Shown: positions 1 to 7,564, counted from the first letter of the stretch. The stretch: DNA of 38,948 nucleotides from Actinomycetota bacterium (GCA_018268455.1 JAFDWM010000016.1:1-38948); one strand, 5' to 3'. Made by a program: numbers and translations. Notes: generated from the letters alone by a model not told the origin.

Positions 1-262
1 ACAGCGCCTCCTCGAAGTAACCGCGACGCCCGAGAACTGCGTACTGCGCCATTGCTTTGTGGCCCGCGGACAGCAGGAACCGGTCACGATTCGGGTCCTT
101 CGCGGCTTGCGGGTTGACGCGCATGGTCACGAAATACAAGGCGGTCACGATGTCGATGCACGAGAGCGCCCCGCCGAGGTGGCCAGAACCACCTGCTCGC
201 ACCATCCGCAGGACGTTGAGGCGCGCGAGCTCCGCCTCGATCTGCAACGGGACGGCATTCAT
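1..262 (-). CDS. Transketolase, N-terminal subunit (partial, runs off the window)
   Basis: The 87 visible residues match the start of the thiamine-diphosphate-binding domain of transketolase: a helix with RMVRAGGSGHLGGALSCID, then ALYFVTMRV and DRFLLSAGHKA, where the Gly-His-Leu-Gly and SAGH motifs contact the cofactor. Starting at the opening of the pyrophosphate domain fits the split (TktA/TktB-type) transketolases common in sugar operons. The ATG overlaps the stop of the isomerase gene in ATGA, so the two are translationally coupled. It probably interconverts pentose or tetrose phosphates in the cytosol; the substrate cannot be read from this fragment. Confidence 0.85.
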   Translation of the reverse strand, partial: MNAVPLQIEAELARLNVLRMVRAGGSGHLGGALSCIDIVTALYFVTMRVNPQAAKDPNRDRFLLSAGHKAMAQYAVLGRRGYFEEAL

Positions 263-705
263 ACGCGAGTGTTCTCGGTTTCATAGTCGTACAGTGCGGC
301 GAGCTTCGGCGCACTCCGCTCGTTCTCCGCGTACGACACCGAAAGGTATTCGCGAACGAGTCGCTTGACCGACTCGACGCCCGTGACCTGGGCTCCGAAC
401 GCGACCATGTTGGCGTCGTTGCTCAGCTGCGCGCGCTCGGCTTGGTACGCATCCGTAAGCAGGGCGCAGTACGCGCCGGGAACCTTGTTCGCCGAGATGG
501 AGACCCCGATGCCGGTGCCGCACATCACGACACCCCGCTCTACCTCGTTCGCCGCGACGCTTTCGGCCACCGCGATGGCCGTCTTCGGGTACAGCGGGTC
601 GTCGGAGCCGAAATCGCGAACCTCGTGGCCGAGCTCACGAAGGTAATCAGCGACGGCATCCTTGAGGGTGGTTGCGTTCGGGTCGCAGCCGATTCCGATC
701 AACAT
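259..705 (-). CDS. RpiB/LacAB-family sugar-phosphate isomerase
   Basis: A 148-residue protein of normal family length. It carries the RpiB active-site signature CGTGIGVSISANKVPG near residues 62-77, followed by ALLTDAYQAERAQLSNDANM, the conserved stretch that binds the phosphosugar. The usual N-terminal DHAG-type motif is replaced by CDPNA, as in divergent members. It isomerises a phosphorylated pentose or tetrose. RpiB paralogues that isomerise erythrulose 4-phosphate (DerI type) occur in actinobacterial polyol operons, and coupling to a split transketolase fits that or a pentose route. The assignment to family is firm; the exact substrate is inference. Confidence 0.85.
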   Translation of the reverse strand: MLIGIGCDPNATTLKDAVADYLRELGHEVRDFGSDDPLYPKTAIAVAESVAANEVERGVVMCGTGIGVSISANKVPGAYCALLTDAYQAERAQLSNDANMVAFGAQVTGVESVKRLVREYLSVSYAENERSAPKLAALYDYETENTRV

Positions 706-718
706 GCGTGTCTCCTAT

Positions 719-754
719 CTATACCTGTATAGCTTTGTCTAGCTGAGAATAGAC
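719..754. promoter_or_regulatory. Operator-like inverted repeats between isomerase and HAD genes
   Basis: Two inverted repeats lie in the 110-bp divergent intergenic region. CTATAC-CT-GTATAG at 719-732 has perfect 6-bp arms, and GTCTA-N8-TAGAC covers 737-754. The first sits 14 bp upstream of the isomerase start. Placement and symmetry suggest a repressor site for the sugar operon. No regulator gene for it is visible in the window. Confidence 0.4.
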
Positions 755-815
755 GGAATCGTCGTAGGATGGAAGAGCGGACCGAATAGGCCACTCAACA
801 ACCTGGGAAGACAGC

Positions 816-1841
816 ATGCCCAAAGATGCCCACCCCACTCCGCTCGACAGCGCGGACGTGATCCTCTCCGACCTCGACGGAGTCGTATATCGCGGCGCAG
901 CCCCCATCCCGCACGCCATCGCGGCCCTGAACTCGGCGCGAAAGAGTAAAACGGTGGGGTTCTTGACGAACAACGCTTCTCGACTGGCGGCAGACGTGGC
1001 GGAGCAGCTGGTGTCGATGGGGCTGCGCGCTGACGCGGATGATGTCGTGACCTCTCCTCAAGCGACGCTCCTGCTCCTATCCAAGGTGGTCGAGCCGGGG
1101 GCGTCGCTGCTGGCCATCGGTGGTCCGGGGCTGACAGTGGTGCTCGAGGGGGCGGGGTACCGGCTTGTTCGCACGGCGGACGAGAACCCCGACGCGGTCG
1201 TACAAGGTTTCTCACCACGCGTGAGCTGGGCTGACCTAGCCGAAGCGACTTATGCTCTCGCCTCCGGGATTCCGTGGGTCGCGACGAACCTCGACGCGGC
1301 GCTCCCTCTCGAGCGCGGTCTGGCGCCCGGTAACGGTGCGCTCGTTGCCGCGGTCCGCGCTGTCGTGAACCGTGAACCTCTGGCGGCCGGAAAGCCCGAG
1401 ACGGCGCTGTTCGATGCCGCGCGCGAGCGATTTCTCGGCTCCCGATGGCTGTTCATCGGCGACAGGATAGACACGGACATCAGAGGCGCAAAGCGATCCG
1501 GGATGAGCAGCGCTTTGGTTTTCACCGGCATCAGCCGCCCTCAGGACGCCTTCGCCGCACCTCCCGATGCGCGACCCGACTTCATCTTGCGCGATCTGCG
1601 TGATCTCACCTTGCCGTACCCTTCGACCCGACTCACGCGCAACGACCAGTTCCTCACATCGACCGTCGCTAATTCAGTAGTCGCCGCAGAAGGCCGAAGG
1701 ATCCGTCTCGTCGCCCCAGGAGATGAGCCGATGAATGTGATCCGAGCCACAGCGGCCCTCGTCTGGGAGCACACAGTGACGTTCGACAGTCCCAGGCTTG
1801 ACGCCGAGCTCCGCGAGGTCATCGCCGGGACCCTCGACTAA
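816..1841 (+). CDS. HAD-IIA family phosphatase (NagD/phosphoglycolate phosphatase-like)
   Basis: A 341-residue protein with HAD motif I DLDGVVYRG at about residues 20-28 (nucleophile Asp and acid/base Asp), motif II FLTNNAS near 50, a C2-type cap in the middle, and motif IV GDRIDTDIRGAKRSGM near 217, which holds the Mg-binding aspartates. This order is typical of HAD subclass IIA sugar-phosphate and nucleotide phosphatases. The last 60 or so residues extend past the usual core. It is transcribed away from the isomerase/transketolase genes, so a housekeeping or detoxifying role on sugar phosphates is likely, but the substrate is unknown. Confidence 0.85.
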   Translation: MPKDAHPTPLDSADVILSDLDGVVYRGAAPIPHAIAALNSARKSKTVGFLTNNASRLAADVAEQLVSMGLRADADDVVTSPQATLLLLSKVVEPGASLLAIGGPGLTVVLEGAGYRLVRTADENPDAVVQGFSPRVSWADLAEATYALASGIPWVATNLDAALPLERGLAPGNGALVAAVRAVVNREPLAAGKPETALFDAARERFLGSRWLFIGDRIDTDIRGAKRSGMSSALVFTGISRPQDAFAAPPDARPDFILRDLRDLTLPYPSTRLTRNDQFLTSTVANSVVAAEGRRIRLVAPGDEPMNVIRATAALVWEHTVTFDSPRLDAELREVIAGTLD

Positions 1842-2014
1842 CACCGTCGACCAGTCACTTCTCAGCGAATGCCGTCGTCATGCTCTGCGAAGATCCGCAG
1901 GAGAACAACGTCCACCCACCTAGCCGGAGGGCTGACGTCGATGTACTCCCGGTCGCTCGGCTCCGACGACTCGCAGCGCGTCACGCACGCACCTCTCCGC
2001 GTTACTGCATGTGA

Positions 2015-3363
2015 GGGACTGTCTGATTAACGGTGGATCTGGTCTGGCCTGACTGAAAGGAAGGGCGATGACCGATGTCATCGAGATGATCGATCCTGTG
2101 ACGGGAGAGATCATCGATGAGCAGCAGCTCGCGGAGCAGCTGCTGAAGCAGGCGAAGGAACAGGGTGTCGACCTCGTCGGCCCCGACGGGGTGCTGAACG
2201 GGCTCACCAAGCGGGTGCTGGAGACAGCGCTCGAGGCGGAGATGACCGAGCATCTTGGCTACGAGAAGCACGGCAACACGATCGCCGAGAACGCTCGCAA
2301 TGGGATCCGTTCGAAGACGGTGCTGACCGAGGTCGGTCCCGTCGAGATCGACGTTCCCAGAGACCGTGAGGGGTCGTTCGAGCCGAAGATCGTGAAGAAG
2401 CGGCAGCGGCGCCTGACCGGCGTCGATGAGATCGTGCTGTCGTTGACCGCGCGGGGGCTGACGACCGGCGAGGTGGCGGCGCACTTCGACGATGTCTACG
2501 GGGCGTCGGTGTCGAAGGACACGATCTCGAGGATCACCGACAAGGTCATCGAGGAGATGACCGAATGGCAGAACCGTCCGCTGGATCGCGTCTACCCGGT
2601 GGTGTTCATCGATGCTCTGGTGGTGAAGGTCCGAGACGGGCAGGTGCGGAACAAGCCGTTCTATATCGCCGTGGGCGTTACCGTGAACGGGGAGCGCGAC
2701 ATCCTCGGGATCTGGGCCGGCGATGGCGGGGAGGGGGCGAAGTTCTGGCTCGGCGTGTTGACGGAGATCAAGAACCGTGGCGCCGAGGATGTCTGCATCG
2801 TCGTCTGTGACGGGCTGAAGGGTCTGCCGGAATCGATCAACACCGCCTGGCCGCTCGCGACGGTGCAGACCTGCATCATCCATCTGATCCGCAACACGTT
2901 CCGGTTCGCGTCTCGCCATTACTGGGAAGAGATGGGCAAGGACCTGCGTCCTGTCTACACGGCGCCGACCGAAGCGGCCGCTCGTGAGCGATTCGTGGAG
3001 TTCGACGCGAAATGGGGTCAACAGTATCCGGCGATCAGCAAGCTCTGGCAGAACGCCTGGAGTGAGTTCGTGCCGTTCCTGGACTGGGACGTGGAAATCC
3101 GACGGATCATCTGCAGCACGAACGCGATCGAGTCACTCAACGCCCGGTACCGCAGAGCAGTCCGCGCACGCGGGCACTTCCCGAACGACGCCGCCGCGCT
3201 GAAATGCCTCTACCTCGTGACCAGATCGCTTGACCCGACCGGGCGCGGCAGGGCACGCTGGGCGACGAGATGGAAGCCGGCGCTGAACGCGTTCGCGATC
3301 GCATTCGAAGGCCGAATCAACTAATGAACGCCAAACCAGATCCACCGTTTATCGGACACACCC
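2015..3363 (+). mobile_element. IS256-family insertion sequence, complete, without target duplication
   Basis: About 1349 bp bounded by imperfect 34-bp inverted repeats (2015-2048 and 3330-3363, 29 of 34 matching, sharing AACGGTGGATCTGG). Between them is a single transposase gene. The flanks (TGCATGTGA left, GGCGTCAGC right) do not form the 8-9 bp duplication that IS256 elements usually make. This suggests the copy took part in a deletion or recombination after insertion. To the left (1842-2014) I see no gene. Confidence 0.9.
2068..3324 (+). CDS. IS256-family transposase (Mutator type)
   Basis: An intact 418-residue transposase with the family layout: an N-terminal DNA-binding part (TKRVLETALEAEMTEHLGY), the GPVEIDVPRDREGSFEP segment, and the DDE catalytic core. 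The first Asp is in VVFIDALVVK, the second in VCDGLKGLP with the family CxxH signature in CIIHLIRN, and the Glu in STNAIESLNARYRRA. The start follows a good AAAGGAAGG ribosome site. Because the frame and catalytic residues are intact, the element is probably still active. Confidence 0.95.
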   Translation: MTDVIEMIDPVTGEIIDEQQLAEQLLKQAKEQGVDLVGPDGVLNGLTKRVLETALEAEMTEHLGYEKHGNTIAENARNGIRSKTVLTEVGPVEIDVPRDREGSFEPKIVKKRQRRLTGVDEIVLSLTARGLTTGEVAAHFDDVYGASVSKDTISRITDKVIEEMTEWQNRPLDRVYPVVFIDALVVKVRDGQVRNKPFYIAVGVTVNGERDILGIWAGDGGEGAKFWLGVLTEIKNRGAEDVCIVVCDGLKGLPESINTAWPLATVQTCIIHLIRNTFRFASRHYWEEMGKDLRPVYTAPTEAAARERFVEFDAKWGQQYPAISKLWQNAWSEFVPFLDWDVEIRRIICSTNAIESLNARYRRAVRARGHFPNDAAALKCLYLVTRSLDPTGRGRARWATRWKPALNAFAIAFEGRIN

Positions 3364-3429
3364 GGCGTCAGCGGAGGAACCGGCGTCCAAGACCAGGCCG
3401 TCGCCGAAGCCGCCGCCAGCGCCTTCTGA
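3364..3429 (+). pseudogene. 3' end of an interrupted gene immediately after IS256
   Basis: Directly beyond the right inverted repeat an open frame encodes about 21 residues ending in GVQDQAVAEAAASAF and a TGA stop. Composition and frame look like the C-terminus of a real protein cut by the IS. The region left of the IS does not encode the missing part. The ending resembles the DQTVAEAGAAAL terminus of the partial minus-strand gene at the right edge of the window, so the two may be paralogues. Function unknown. Confidence 0.4.
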
Positions 3430-3830
3430 GACCGACCCGCACCGAACCCGGCCTCCGGCCGGCACGGGGCTGGATGCGTGCGTCGTCGACGTAGACGGTC
3501 ACGGCTCGGACCTGACGGCCAACCAGCACCTCCTCGGCGCAGCACCCGAGATCATGGCGGCCGACGTCCTCGCGTCCAAGCTCCCGTAGTCCGCCAACGC
3601 ACGAGACGATCGCGCCCCTCCGAGCCGTCGCCAGGTCGCGACGCAACGCCACGCTACGTTGCCGAGCGGTGCGAGGCCTATCGACACACGGACAGGATGC
3701 CGGCCGCGGGGGTCCGTCGCAGAGGAGAGCGACGTCGGTGTCGGGCAGAGCCGTGAGGCCAGCGCATCGCGCGACCACCAGAACCGAACCGCCCCTGACC
3801 TGCGTTTCCGCGGGTCAGGGGCTGTTCGCC
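3430..3830. other. Gene-poor mosaic stretch
   Basis: No convincing gene. Short open frames exist on both strands, but none has a believable start together with coding character. One plus-strand frame ends in PEIMAADVLASKLP at about 3587, which may be another gene fragment. The stretch ends in a strong hairpin. It looks like debris left by IS activity. Confidence 0.4.
3791..3822 (+). terminator. Hairpin terminator
   Basis: GCCCCTGACC and GGTCAGGGGC form a perfect 10-bp stem around a 12-nt loop. No clear T-tract follows, as is common in actinobacteria. No intact gene directly precedes it, so it may belong to one of the decayed fragments or to the tRNA-like sequence that follows on the other strand. 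Confidence 0.55.
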
Positions 3831-3832
3831 GG

Positions 3833-3868
3833 AGCCCCCCGTGGGAATCGAACCGACGACCTCATCAC
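3833..3868 (-). other. tRNA 3'-half remnant (possible attachment site)
   Basis: Read on the minus strand this gives a variable loop, the T-arm (GTCGG-TTCGATT-CCCAC, one mismatch in the stem) and a GGGGGGCT acceptor end, as in a bacterial tRNA 3' half. Further 5' the sequence no longer folds: the segments CATCA and TGATG could pair, but enclose 22 nt instead of a 7-nt anticodon loop, and no adjacent 5' acceptor strand fits. It is therefore a degenerate tRNA. Such 3' halves are often left at the ends of elements that integrate in tRNA genes, which would make this a candidate att remnant. Confidence 0.35.
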
Positions 3869-3869
3869 G

Positions 3870-4336
3870 TCGGCTTTGCGTCTATCGCTTGATGCGCCCA
3901 CTGGGCGAACGAGCCGCTGACCTGCACAAACGCCGAGCGTGGGGGACGCCGCCATCCGGTGGTGACCGACGACGACCGACCAGTACCGACCGTTTCACCG
4001 GAGCTTGCGGCGGAGTCGAAGCCGAGCAAGCGGAACCATACCGCTGCACCGGCCGCACCGCCAGAGAGCGTCACAGAGTCGAAGGCGGCCGCTGCGGAAA
4101 AACGATCGGTTCTGAGCAGACCCCCGTCGCACTGCGCGCCACCTTAGAATCCGGGACAGACCGGATGCTCAAAACCCTTATCGCAAAGCCACGCTGCTCA
4201 GAGCTTCGCCGCGGGATTTCCGACGGAACAGTCGCGGCAAACAGGGGCCGACCGAGTGCGTGCGTGACCAATATCGCACCTCTCAATATTGCCTCTCCGC
4301 CAGTCGCTCACCTGAACTGACGAGGAGGGACCAGCA
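3870..4336. other. Intergenic stretch without recognisable gene
   Basis: About 460 bp with only overlapping short frames of no coding character. A small AT-rich patch at about 4268-4291 contains the direct repeat CAATAT...CAATATTG and probably belongs to the promoter of the small gene at 4337. Otherwise I see nothing. Confidence 0.4.
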
Positions 4337-4558
4337 ATGGACAGCGAGAACGAAGAACAGCCCCGGTTCTACTCCCAGGCCGCGGCCGCCGCGATGCACG
4401 CCGAGCTGGAACGGCAGCGGGACATCATCCGCCGGCTGGAGATCCTCAACGGCGCCCTGAACCGTGAGGCTGATCGCCAGGCGGCCGCGAACGACCGGCT
4501 GCGCGCCGAGGTCGAACTGTGGCGAGGTCGATACACCCGCATCAGCGGCGACACTTGA
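4337..4558 (+). CDS. Small coiled-coil protein, unknown function
   Basis: A 73-residue protein after a strong GAGGAGGG ribosome site. From about residue 20 it is a continuous charged heptad-like helix (AELERQRDIIRRLEILNGAL onward), predicting a coiled coil. It ends just before the promoter and palindromic box of the next gene. I do not recognise a family; it may be a dimerising accessory of plasmid maintenance. Confidence 0.6.
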   Translation: MDSENEEQPRFYSQAAAAAMHAELERQRDIIRRLEILNGALNREADRQAAANDRLRAEVELWRGRYTRISGDT

Positions 4559-4564
4559 ACTCTG

Positions 4565-4595
4565 TTGACGGCAATAGTACTATTAGAGGTAGTAA
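4565..4595 (+). promoter_or_regulatory. Promoter with palindromic box AATAGTACTATT (site 1)
   Basis: A TTGACG -35 (4565-4570) and a TAGTAA -10 (4590-4595, 19-bp spacing) flank the perfect palindrome AATAGTACTATT at 4573-4584. A repressor bound there would cover the promoter. The box ends 23 nt before the ATG at 4608, the same distance as at the ssb gene. The box is one of a family of sites on this element. Confidence 0.6.
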
Positions 4596-4607
4596 GAAGG
4601 AGAGACC

Positions 4608-5054
4608 ATGAACACCATCAAGACCATCCCGGGCGTCGGAGGACGTCGCTACGTCGTGCGCGATGAGGCCGGCCACGAGCTGGGGGAGGGGGACACCGTT
4701 TCGACTTTCCGCGGCGAGGAGGCGCAGCTGCTCAGCATCGCCGCGGCGCCGGTCCCGGGCAAGTCGGCGAAGGTGACCACGACCATCGGCACGCACTACG
4801 CCGGCGTCTACGACGTCACGGTCGCAGTCGCGCCACCCGGATCGCTCACCGAGGTCATGCAGGCTCTGCAGAACATCGCATCCGCCGCCAAGGACGGATG
4901 CCTCGACGAGTACCGCGCCGCGATCGCGCAGGGCATCAGCGTCGGCACGACCGATGCGCAGCTCCACGATGCCTACCTCCGCGGCCGGAAGGATCTCGGC
5001 CCTGTCAACTTCGACTACCTCGGACGAGTGTGGGGAGACGAGACCGACCGCTGA
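4608..5054 (+). CDS. Conserved plasmid protein, unknown function
   Basis: A 148-residue soluble protein preceded by an AAGGAGAG ribosome site and the palindromic box. The N-terminal part (RYVVRDEAGHELGEGDTVSTF) looks like a small beta domain; the C-terminal part is helical, with ALQNIASAAKDGCLDEYRAA. No catalytic motif is evident and I do not recognise the family. It shares promoter architecture with ssb directly downstream, so it is probably part of the same maintenance regulon. Confidence 0.7.
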   Translation: MNTIKTIPGVGGRRYVVRDEAGHELGEGDTVSTFRGEEAQLLSIAAAPVPGKSAKVTTTIGTHYAGVYDVTVAVAPPGSLTEVMQALQNIASAAKDGCLDEYRAAIAQGISVGTTDAQLHDAYLRGRKDLGPVNFDYLGRVWGDETDR

Positions 5055-5059
5055 AAACC

Positions 5060-5089
5060 TTGAACAAGCCCCAATAGTACTAATAGAGT
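5060..5089 (+). promoter_or_regulatory. Promoter with box AATAGTACTAAT (site 2) upstream of ssb
   Basis: A TTGAAC -35 (5060-5065) and a TAGAGT -10 (5084-5089, 18-bp spacing) surround the box variant AATAGTACTAAT at 5073-5084. The box ends 23 nt before the ssb ATG, matching site 1. Confidence 0.55.
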
Positions 5090-5107
5090 CACCAATAGGA
5101 GGGTGTC

Positions 5108-5560
5108 ATGACCACTATCACCACTGCAGGAAACCTGACCGCCGACCCCGAGCTGCGCCATACCCCGAACGGCCGCGCCGTCGTCCGATTCGTCATCATC
5201 GAGAACCGACGTCGGCGCACCGCCAACGGAGAGGGCTGGGAGGACGACGAGCCCAACCGCTTCGAGGTAGAGGCATGGGGGCAGATCGCCGAGAACATCG
5301 CCGCCAGCCTCCGCAAGGGGCACAGAGTGGTCGTCACCGGCCGCGTATCCACCCGGCGCTGGGCGGACAAGGCGACGGGGGAGTCCCGCACAGCGCAGCG
5401 CATCGATGCCGACGTCGACGGCGTGGCGTTCTCCCTGCGCTGGCACACCGTGCAGGCCACGAAGAACGACCACCAGGCCGGGGGAGCAGCGCCGGCCGAG
5501 GAACCCAGCATCCCGAGCTGGGAAGTCGCCACGATCCCCGGAGGAGACGAGCCGTTCTAA
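5108..5560 (+). CDS. ssb: Single-stranded DNA-binding protein (SSB)
   Basis: A 150-residue SSB. The OB-fold core runs from about residues 1-115: TTAGNLTADPELRHTPNGRAV at the start, FEVEAWGQIAENIAASLRKG in the middle and RVVVTGRVSTRRW next. The C-terminus GGDEPF is the acidic tip that recruits replication proteins. The protein would coat the single strand produced during conjugation and plasmid replication. It has its own box-containing promoter rather than lying in a ribosomal operon, typical for a plasmid-borne copy. Confidence 0.93.
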   Translation: MTTITTAGNLTADPELRHTPNGRAVVRFVIIENRRRRTANGEGWEDDEPNRFEVEAWGQIAENIAASLRKGHRVVVTGRVSTRRWADKATGESRTAQRIDADVDGVAFSLRWHTVQATKNDHQAGGAAPAEEPSIPSWEVATIPGGDEPF

Positions 5561-5563
5561 CCC

Positions 5564-5600
5564 GCGTGCGCGGTGGCGGCATCCACCCACCGCCCCACGC
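5564..5600 (+). terminator. Imperfect hairpin between ssb and parA
   Basis: GCGTGCGCGGTGG and CCACCGCCCCACGC pair with small interruptions around a short loop, four bases after the ssb stop. It probably ends or attenuates ssb transcription before the separate parA promoter region. Confidence 0.5.
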
Positions 5601-5624
5601 GCCACTAGCCAAAGCACCAGCCCT

Positions 5625-5636
5625 ATTAGTACCATT
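5625..5636 (+). promoter_or_regulatory. Box ATTAGTACCATT (site 3) upstream of parA
   Basis: A diverged member of the AATAGTACTATT family ending 21 nt before the parA GTG, close to the spacing at sites 1 and 2. It suggests that parA belongs to the same control circuit, or that the boxes act as partition sites. Confidence 0.5.
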
Positions 5637-5657
5637 ACCCCTATTGGAGGTTTACCC

Positions 5658-6452
5658 GTGACCGTTTACACCGTCGCCCTCAGCAAGGGCGGAAGCACCA
5701 AGACCACGACCGCGGCCGAAGTCGTCGCAGCGCTCACCTCGTGTGGCCGCCGCGTGCTGGCGATCGACCTTGACCAGCAGGGCAACTTCACCACCCGTCT
5801 CGGGATCACCGACGACACCGACGTGTCGGCAGTTGCCTCCGACGTCCTCACGCACGAGTCGAGCATCGCTGACGCCGCCGTACCGTCGCCGAGCGTCCCC
5901 GGCGCAGACGTGCTTGTAGGAACTCACGATCTCACCGAGCTCGACCAGAAGCCCGAGGTCATCACCTCGCTGCGCGACCAGCTGCCGCTGATCGCGGGGG
6001 AGTGGGACGACGTCGTGATCGACACCCCGCCCGCTCTCGGCCTGGTCACCCTCGCCGCCCTCGCAGCCGCCGACGTCGTGATCGCAGCTGTCGCCTGCGA
6101 AACCGAAGCCCTCGACCAGCTCGGACGGCTCGAAGACGTCATCGCAGCGCGAATCGCCCGAGGCATGCGCCCCGGGCAGGCCGTGCACTGGATCGTGCCC
6201 ACCAGGTACGACCACCGCCGCCTGCTCGACCGCGAGATCGTCGACATCCTGCAGGAGACCTACCCCGGCCGCGTCACCAGCCCCGTGCGCGAAGCTGTCG
6301 CCGCCCGCGACGCCTACACCGCAGGACAGCCCGTCAGCCGCTATGCGCCCGACTCGCCGATCGCGGATGACTACTACGACGCGCTCAGGCCCGCGCTCGG
6401 CCTTCCCGAGCGTGAGCGCGCCACCGCCGCCCCAGTTCCCGTGAGCGCCTGA
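5658..6452 (+). CDS. parA: ParA-family partition ATPase
   Basis: A 264-residue ParA of the small type without an N-terminal HTH. The GTG start follows TTGGAGG; upstream starts in frame would run through ssb. A deviant Walker A with the signature lysine early is seen as SKGGSTKTT at residues 9-17 (the usual GTG is ST here). Walker A' is in AIDLDQQGNF and Walker B in VVIDTPPALGLVT. It would form nucleotide-dependent patches on the nucleoid to segregate the element. The small gene 14 bp downstream is the likely DNA-binding partner. Confidence 0.9.
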   Translation: MTVYTVALSKGGSTKTTTAAEVVAALTSCGRRVLAIDLDQQGNFTTRLGITDDTDVSAVASDVLTHESSIADAAVPSPSVPGADVLVGTHDLTELDQKPEVITSLRDQLPLIAGEWDDVVIDTPPALGLVTLAALAAADVVIAAVACETEALDQLGRLEDVIAARIARGMRPGQAVHWIVPTRYDHRRLLDREIVDILQETYPGRVTSPVREAVAARDAYTAGQPVSRYAPDSPIADDYYDALRPALGLPERERATAAPVPVSA

Positions 6453-6466
6453 GAAGGAGGCACCCC

Positions 6467-6889
6467 ATGGCTAACCCACGCCGCAGCATCCGCGATCGCA
6501 ACAAGGCCGCGATCGCCCACGAGCCCGACGCCACCCCGGCGCCGGCCGCCGAGCCCACCCCGCCGGCGCCCGCCCCGGCCGCCGTCCAGACCCCGGCGGC
6601 CGCCCCGAAGCCGGAACAGCCGAAGTCGTCGACGCCGGCCGCGAAGGCGACCGCCAAGACGAAGTACCCGCCCAAGGTGTCGTTCTACCAGGATCCCGCC
6701 GACACGGACCGGATGCGCGCTGCGCTGCTGCACACCATGGCCACGGAGAACTACCGCAACCTCTCCCAGTTCGTGAACGAAGCAGTCATGGAGAAGGTCG
6801 CGCGGCTCGAGAAGACCTACAACGGCGGCAACCCGTTCGGAGCGGTCGGCGCGCGCGAGCTGCCGCAGGGCCGCCCGATGGGGGAGTGA
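6467..6889 (+). CDS. Small ParA partner, putative centromere-binding protein
   Basis: A 140-residue protein after a perfect AGAAGGAGG site, 14 bp behind parA. Residues 20-65 are Pro/Ala-rich and disordered. From about 66 follows a compact domain with KVSFYQDPADTDRMRAALLH and a helix pair ending LSQFVNEAVMEKVARLE, a pattern like ribbon-helix-helix proteins (a short strand, then two helices). ParA followed by a small RHH protein is the layout of type Ib partition systems. It could bind the dispersed AATAGTACTATT boxes; that is inference. Confidence 0.65.
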   Translation: MANPRRSIRDRNKAAIAHEPDATPAPAAEPTPPAPAPAAVQTPAAAPKPEQPKSSTPAAKATAKTKYPPKVSFYQDPADTDRMRAALLHTMATENYRNLSQFVNEAVMEKVARLEKTYNGGNPFGAVGARELPQGRPMGE

Positions 6890-6906
6890 TCGGCCGGGGG
6901 CTGTAG

Positions 6907-7410
6907 ATGCTTCGCAGTTGCACGCTGATGATCGCGGCCGGTGCTGTCGCACTCGCGCTCACCAGCTGCACACCCGCGGAGATCTCGCCCGCGCCGGCCA
7001 GCTCGAGCCCGGCGACTGTTGTCGCCGTCGTCGACGGCGACACGATCGACGTCGCGACGTCGACGGGGGAGCAGCGCGTTCGACTGATCGGGATCGACAC
7101 CCCGGAGATCTCTCGCGACGGAGGAGTCGACGACTGCTATGCGCAGGAAGCGCGCAGCTACCTTGACCAGCTCGTCTATGACCGTGACGTCGAGCTAGTC
7201 AGCGACTCCACCCAGCCCAACACCGACCGATACGGTCGGCTGCTGCGCCACGTTCTCATCGACGGCCAGAGCGCAGCGCAGCTCGCGATCGAGGCGGGCG
7301 CCGGCACCGAGTACACCTACGACCGCCGGTACGACCGGCAGAGCGACTATCTCGCCGCGCAGGACCGCGCGCAGGAGGCCGGAGCCGGCCTCTGGTCAGC
7401 ATGTCCGTAG
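6907..7410 (+). CDS. Staphylococcal-nuclease-type lipoprotein nuclease
   Basis: A 167-residue protein. It starts with a lipoprotein signal peptide (basic MLRS, hydrophobic run, lipobox LTSC with Cys21). A thermonuclease (SNase) domain follows from about 37: VVAVVDGDTIDV, RLIGIDTPEIS carrying the first catalytic Arg and Asp, and TDRYGRLLRHV with the second Arg. It ends AQDRAQEAGAGLWSACP, as in the family. It would be anchored outside the membrane and cut nucleic acid. Many conjugative plasmids carry such nucleases, possibly for entry exclusion or nutrient use. Confidence 0.88.
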   Translation: MLRSCTLMIAAGAVALALTSCTPAEISPAPASSSPATVVAVVDGDTIDVATSTGEQRVRLIGIDTPEISRDGGVDDCYAQEARSYLDQLVYDRDVELVSDSTQPNTDRYGRLLRHVLIDGQSAAQLAIEAGAGTEYTYDRRYDRQSDYLAAQDRAQEAGAGLWSACP

Positions 7411-7429
7411 CCGCGAGGAGGATCGCAGT

Positions 7430-7564
7430 ATGACCGAGAACGCCGGGGCGCTATCGCCGGATTGCAGGGACGGGAAGCACCGGGCATGCATCGGGGATGC
7501 CTGGGACGTACGCGCCGACCAGCCATGCTCATGCAGCTGCTCGTGCCACGGCACGGGCAGCTGA
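7430..7564 (+). CDS. Cys-rich 44-residue mini-protein
   Basis: A short gene with a GAGGAG ribosome site 20 bp after the nuclease gene, ending 13 bp before the next one. It encodes 44 residues with six cysteines: C12, C20 and the run PCSCSCSCH near the C-terminus. This spacing suggests a small zinc-binding knuckle. Similar CxCxCxCH mini-proteins are seen in actinobacterial phages and plasmids; I know no function. Tight spacing on both sides supports it being translated. Confidence 0.6.
   Translation: MTENAGALSPDCRDGKHRACIGDAWDVRADQPCSCSCSCHGTGS

Noticed and set aside
2002-3021. Minus-strand frame inside IS256
   Set aside because: Antisense of the intact transposase.
3440-3502. Start of a DUF4031-like protein on the minus strand (VTVYVDDARI)
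   Set aside because: Only about ten residues fit and the frame soon becomes low-complexity; too little to call.
3833-3940. tRNA with an intron in the anticodon loop
   Set aside because: CATCA/TGATG could pair around 22 nt and a distant GTCCCCC could pair with the acceptor end, but D-arm geometry and length do not fit; a decayed remnant explains it better.
5406-6452. Longer parA start at 5406
   Set aside because: It would overlap ssb for 155 bp in another frame with Arg/Pro-rich non-coding composition; GTG 5658 has a ribosome site and begins at the ParA fold.
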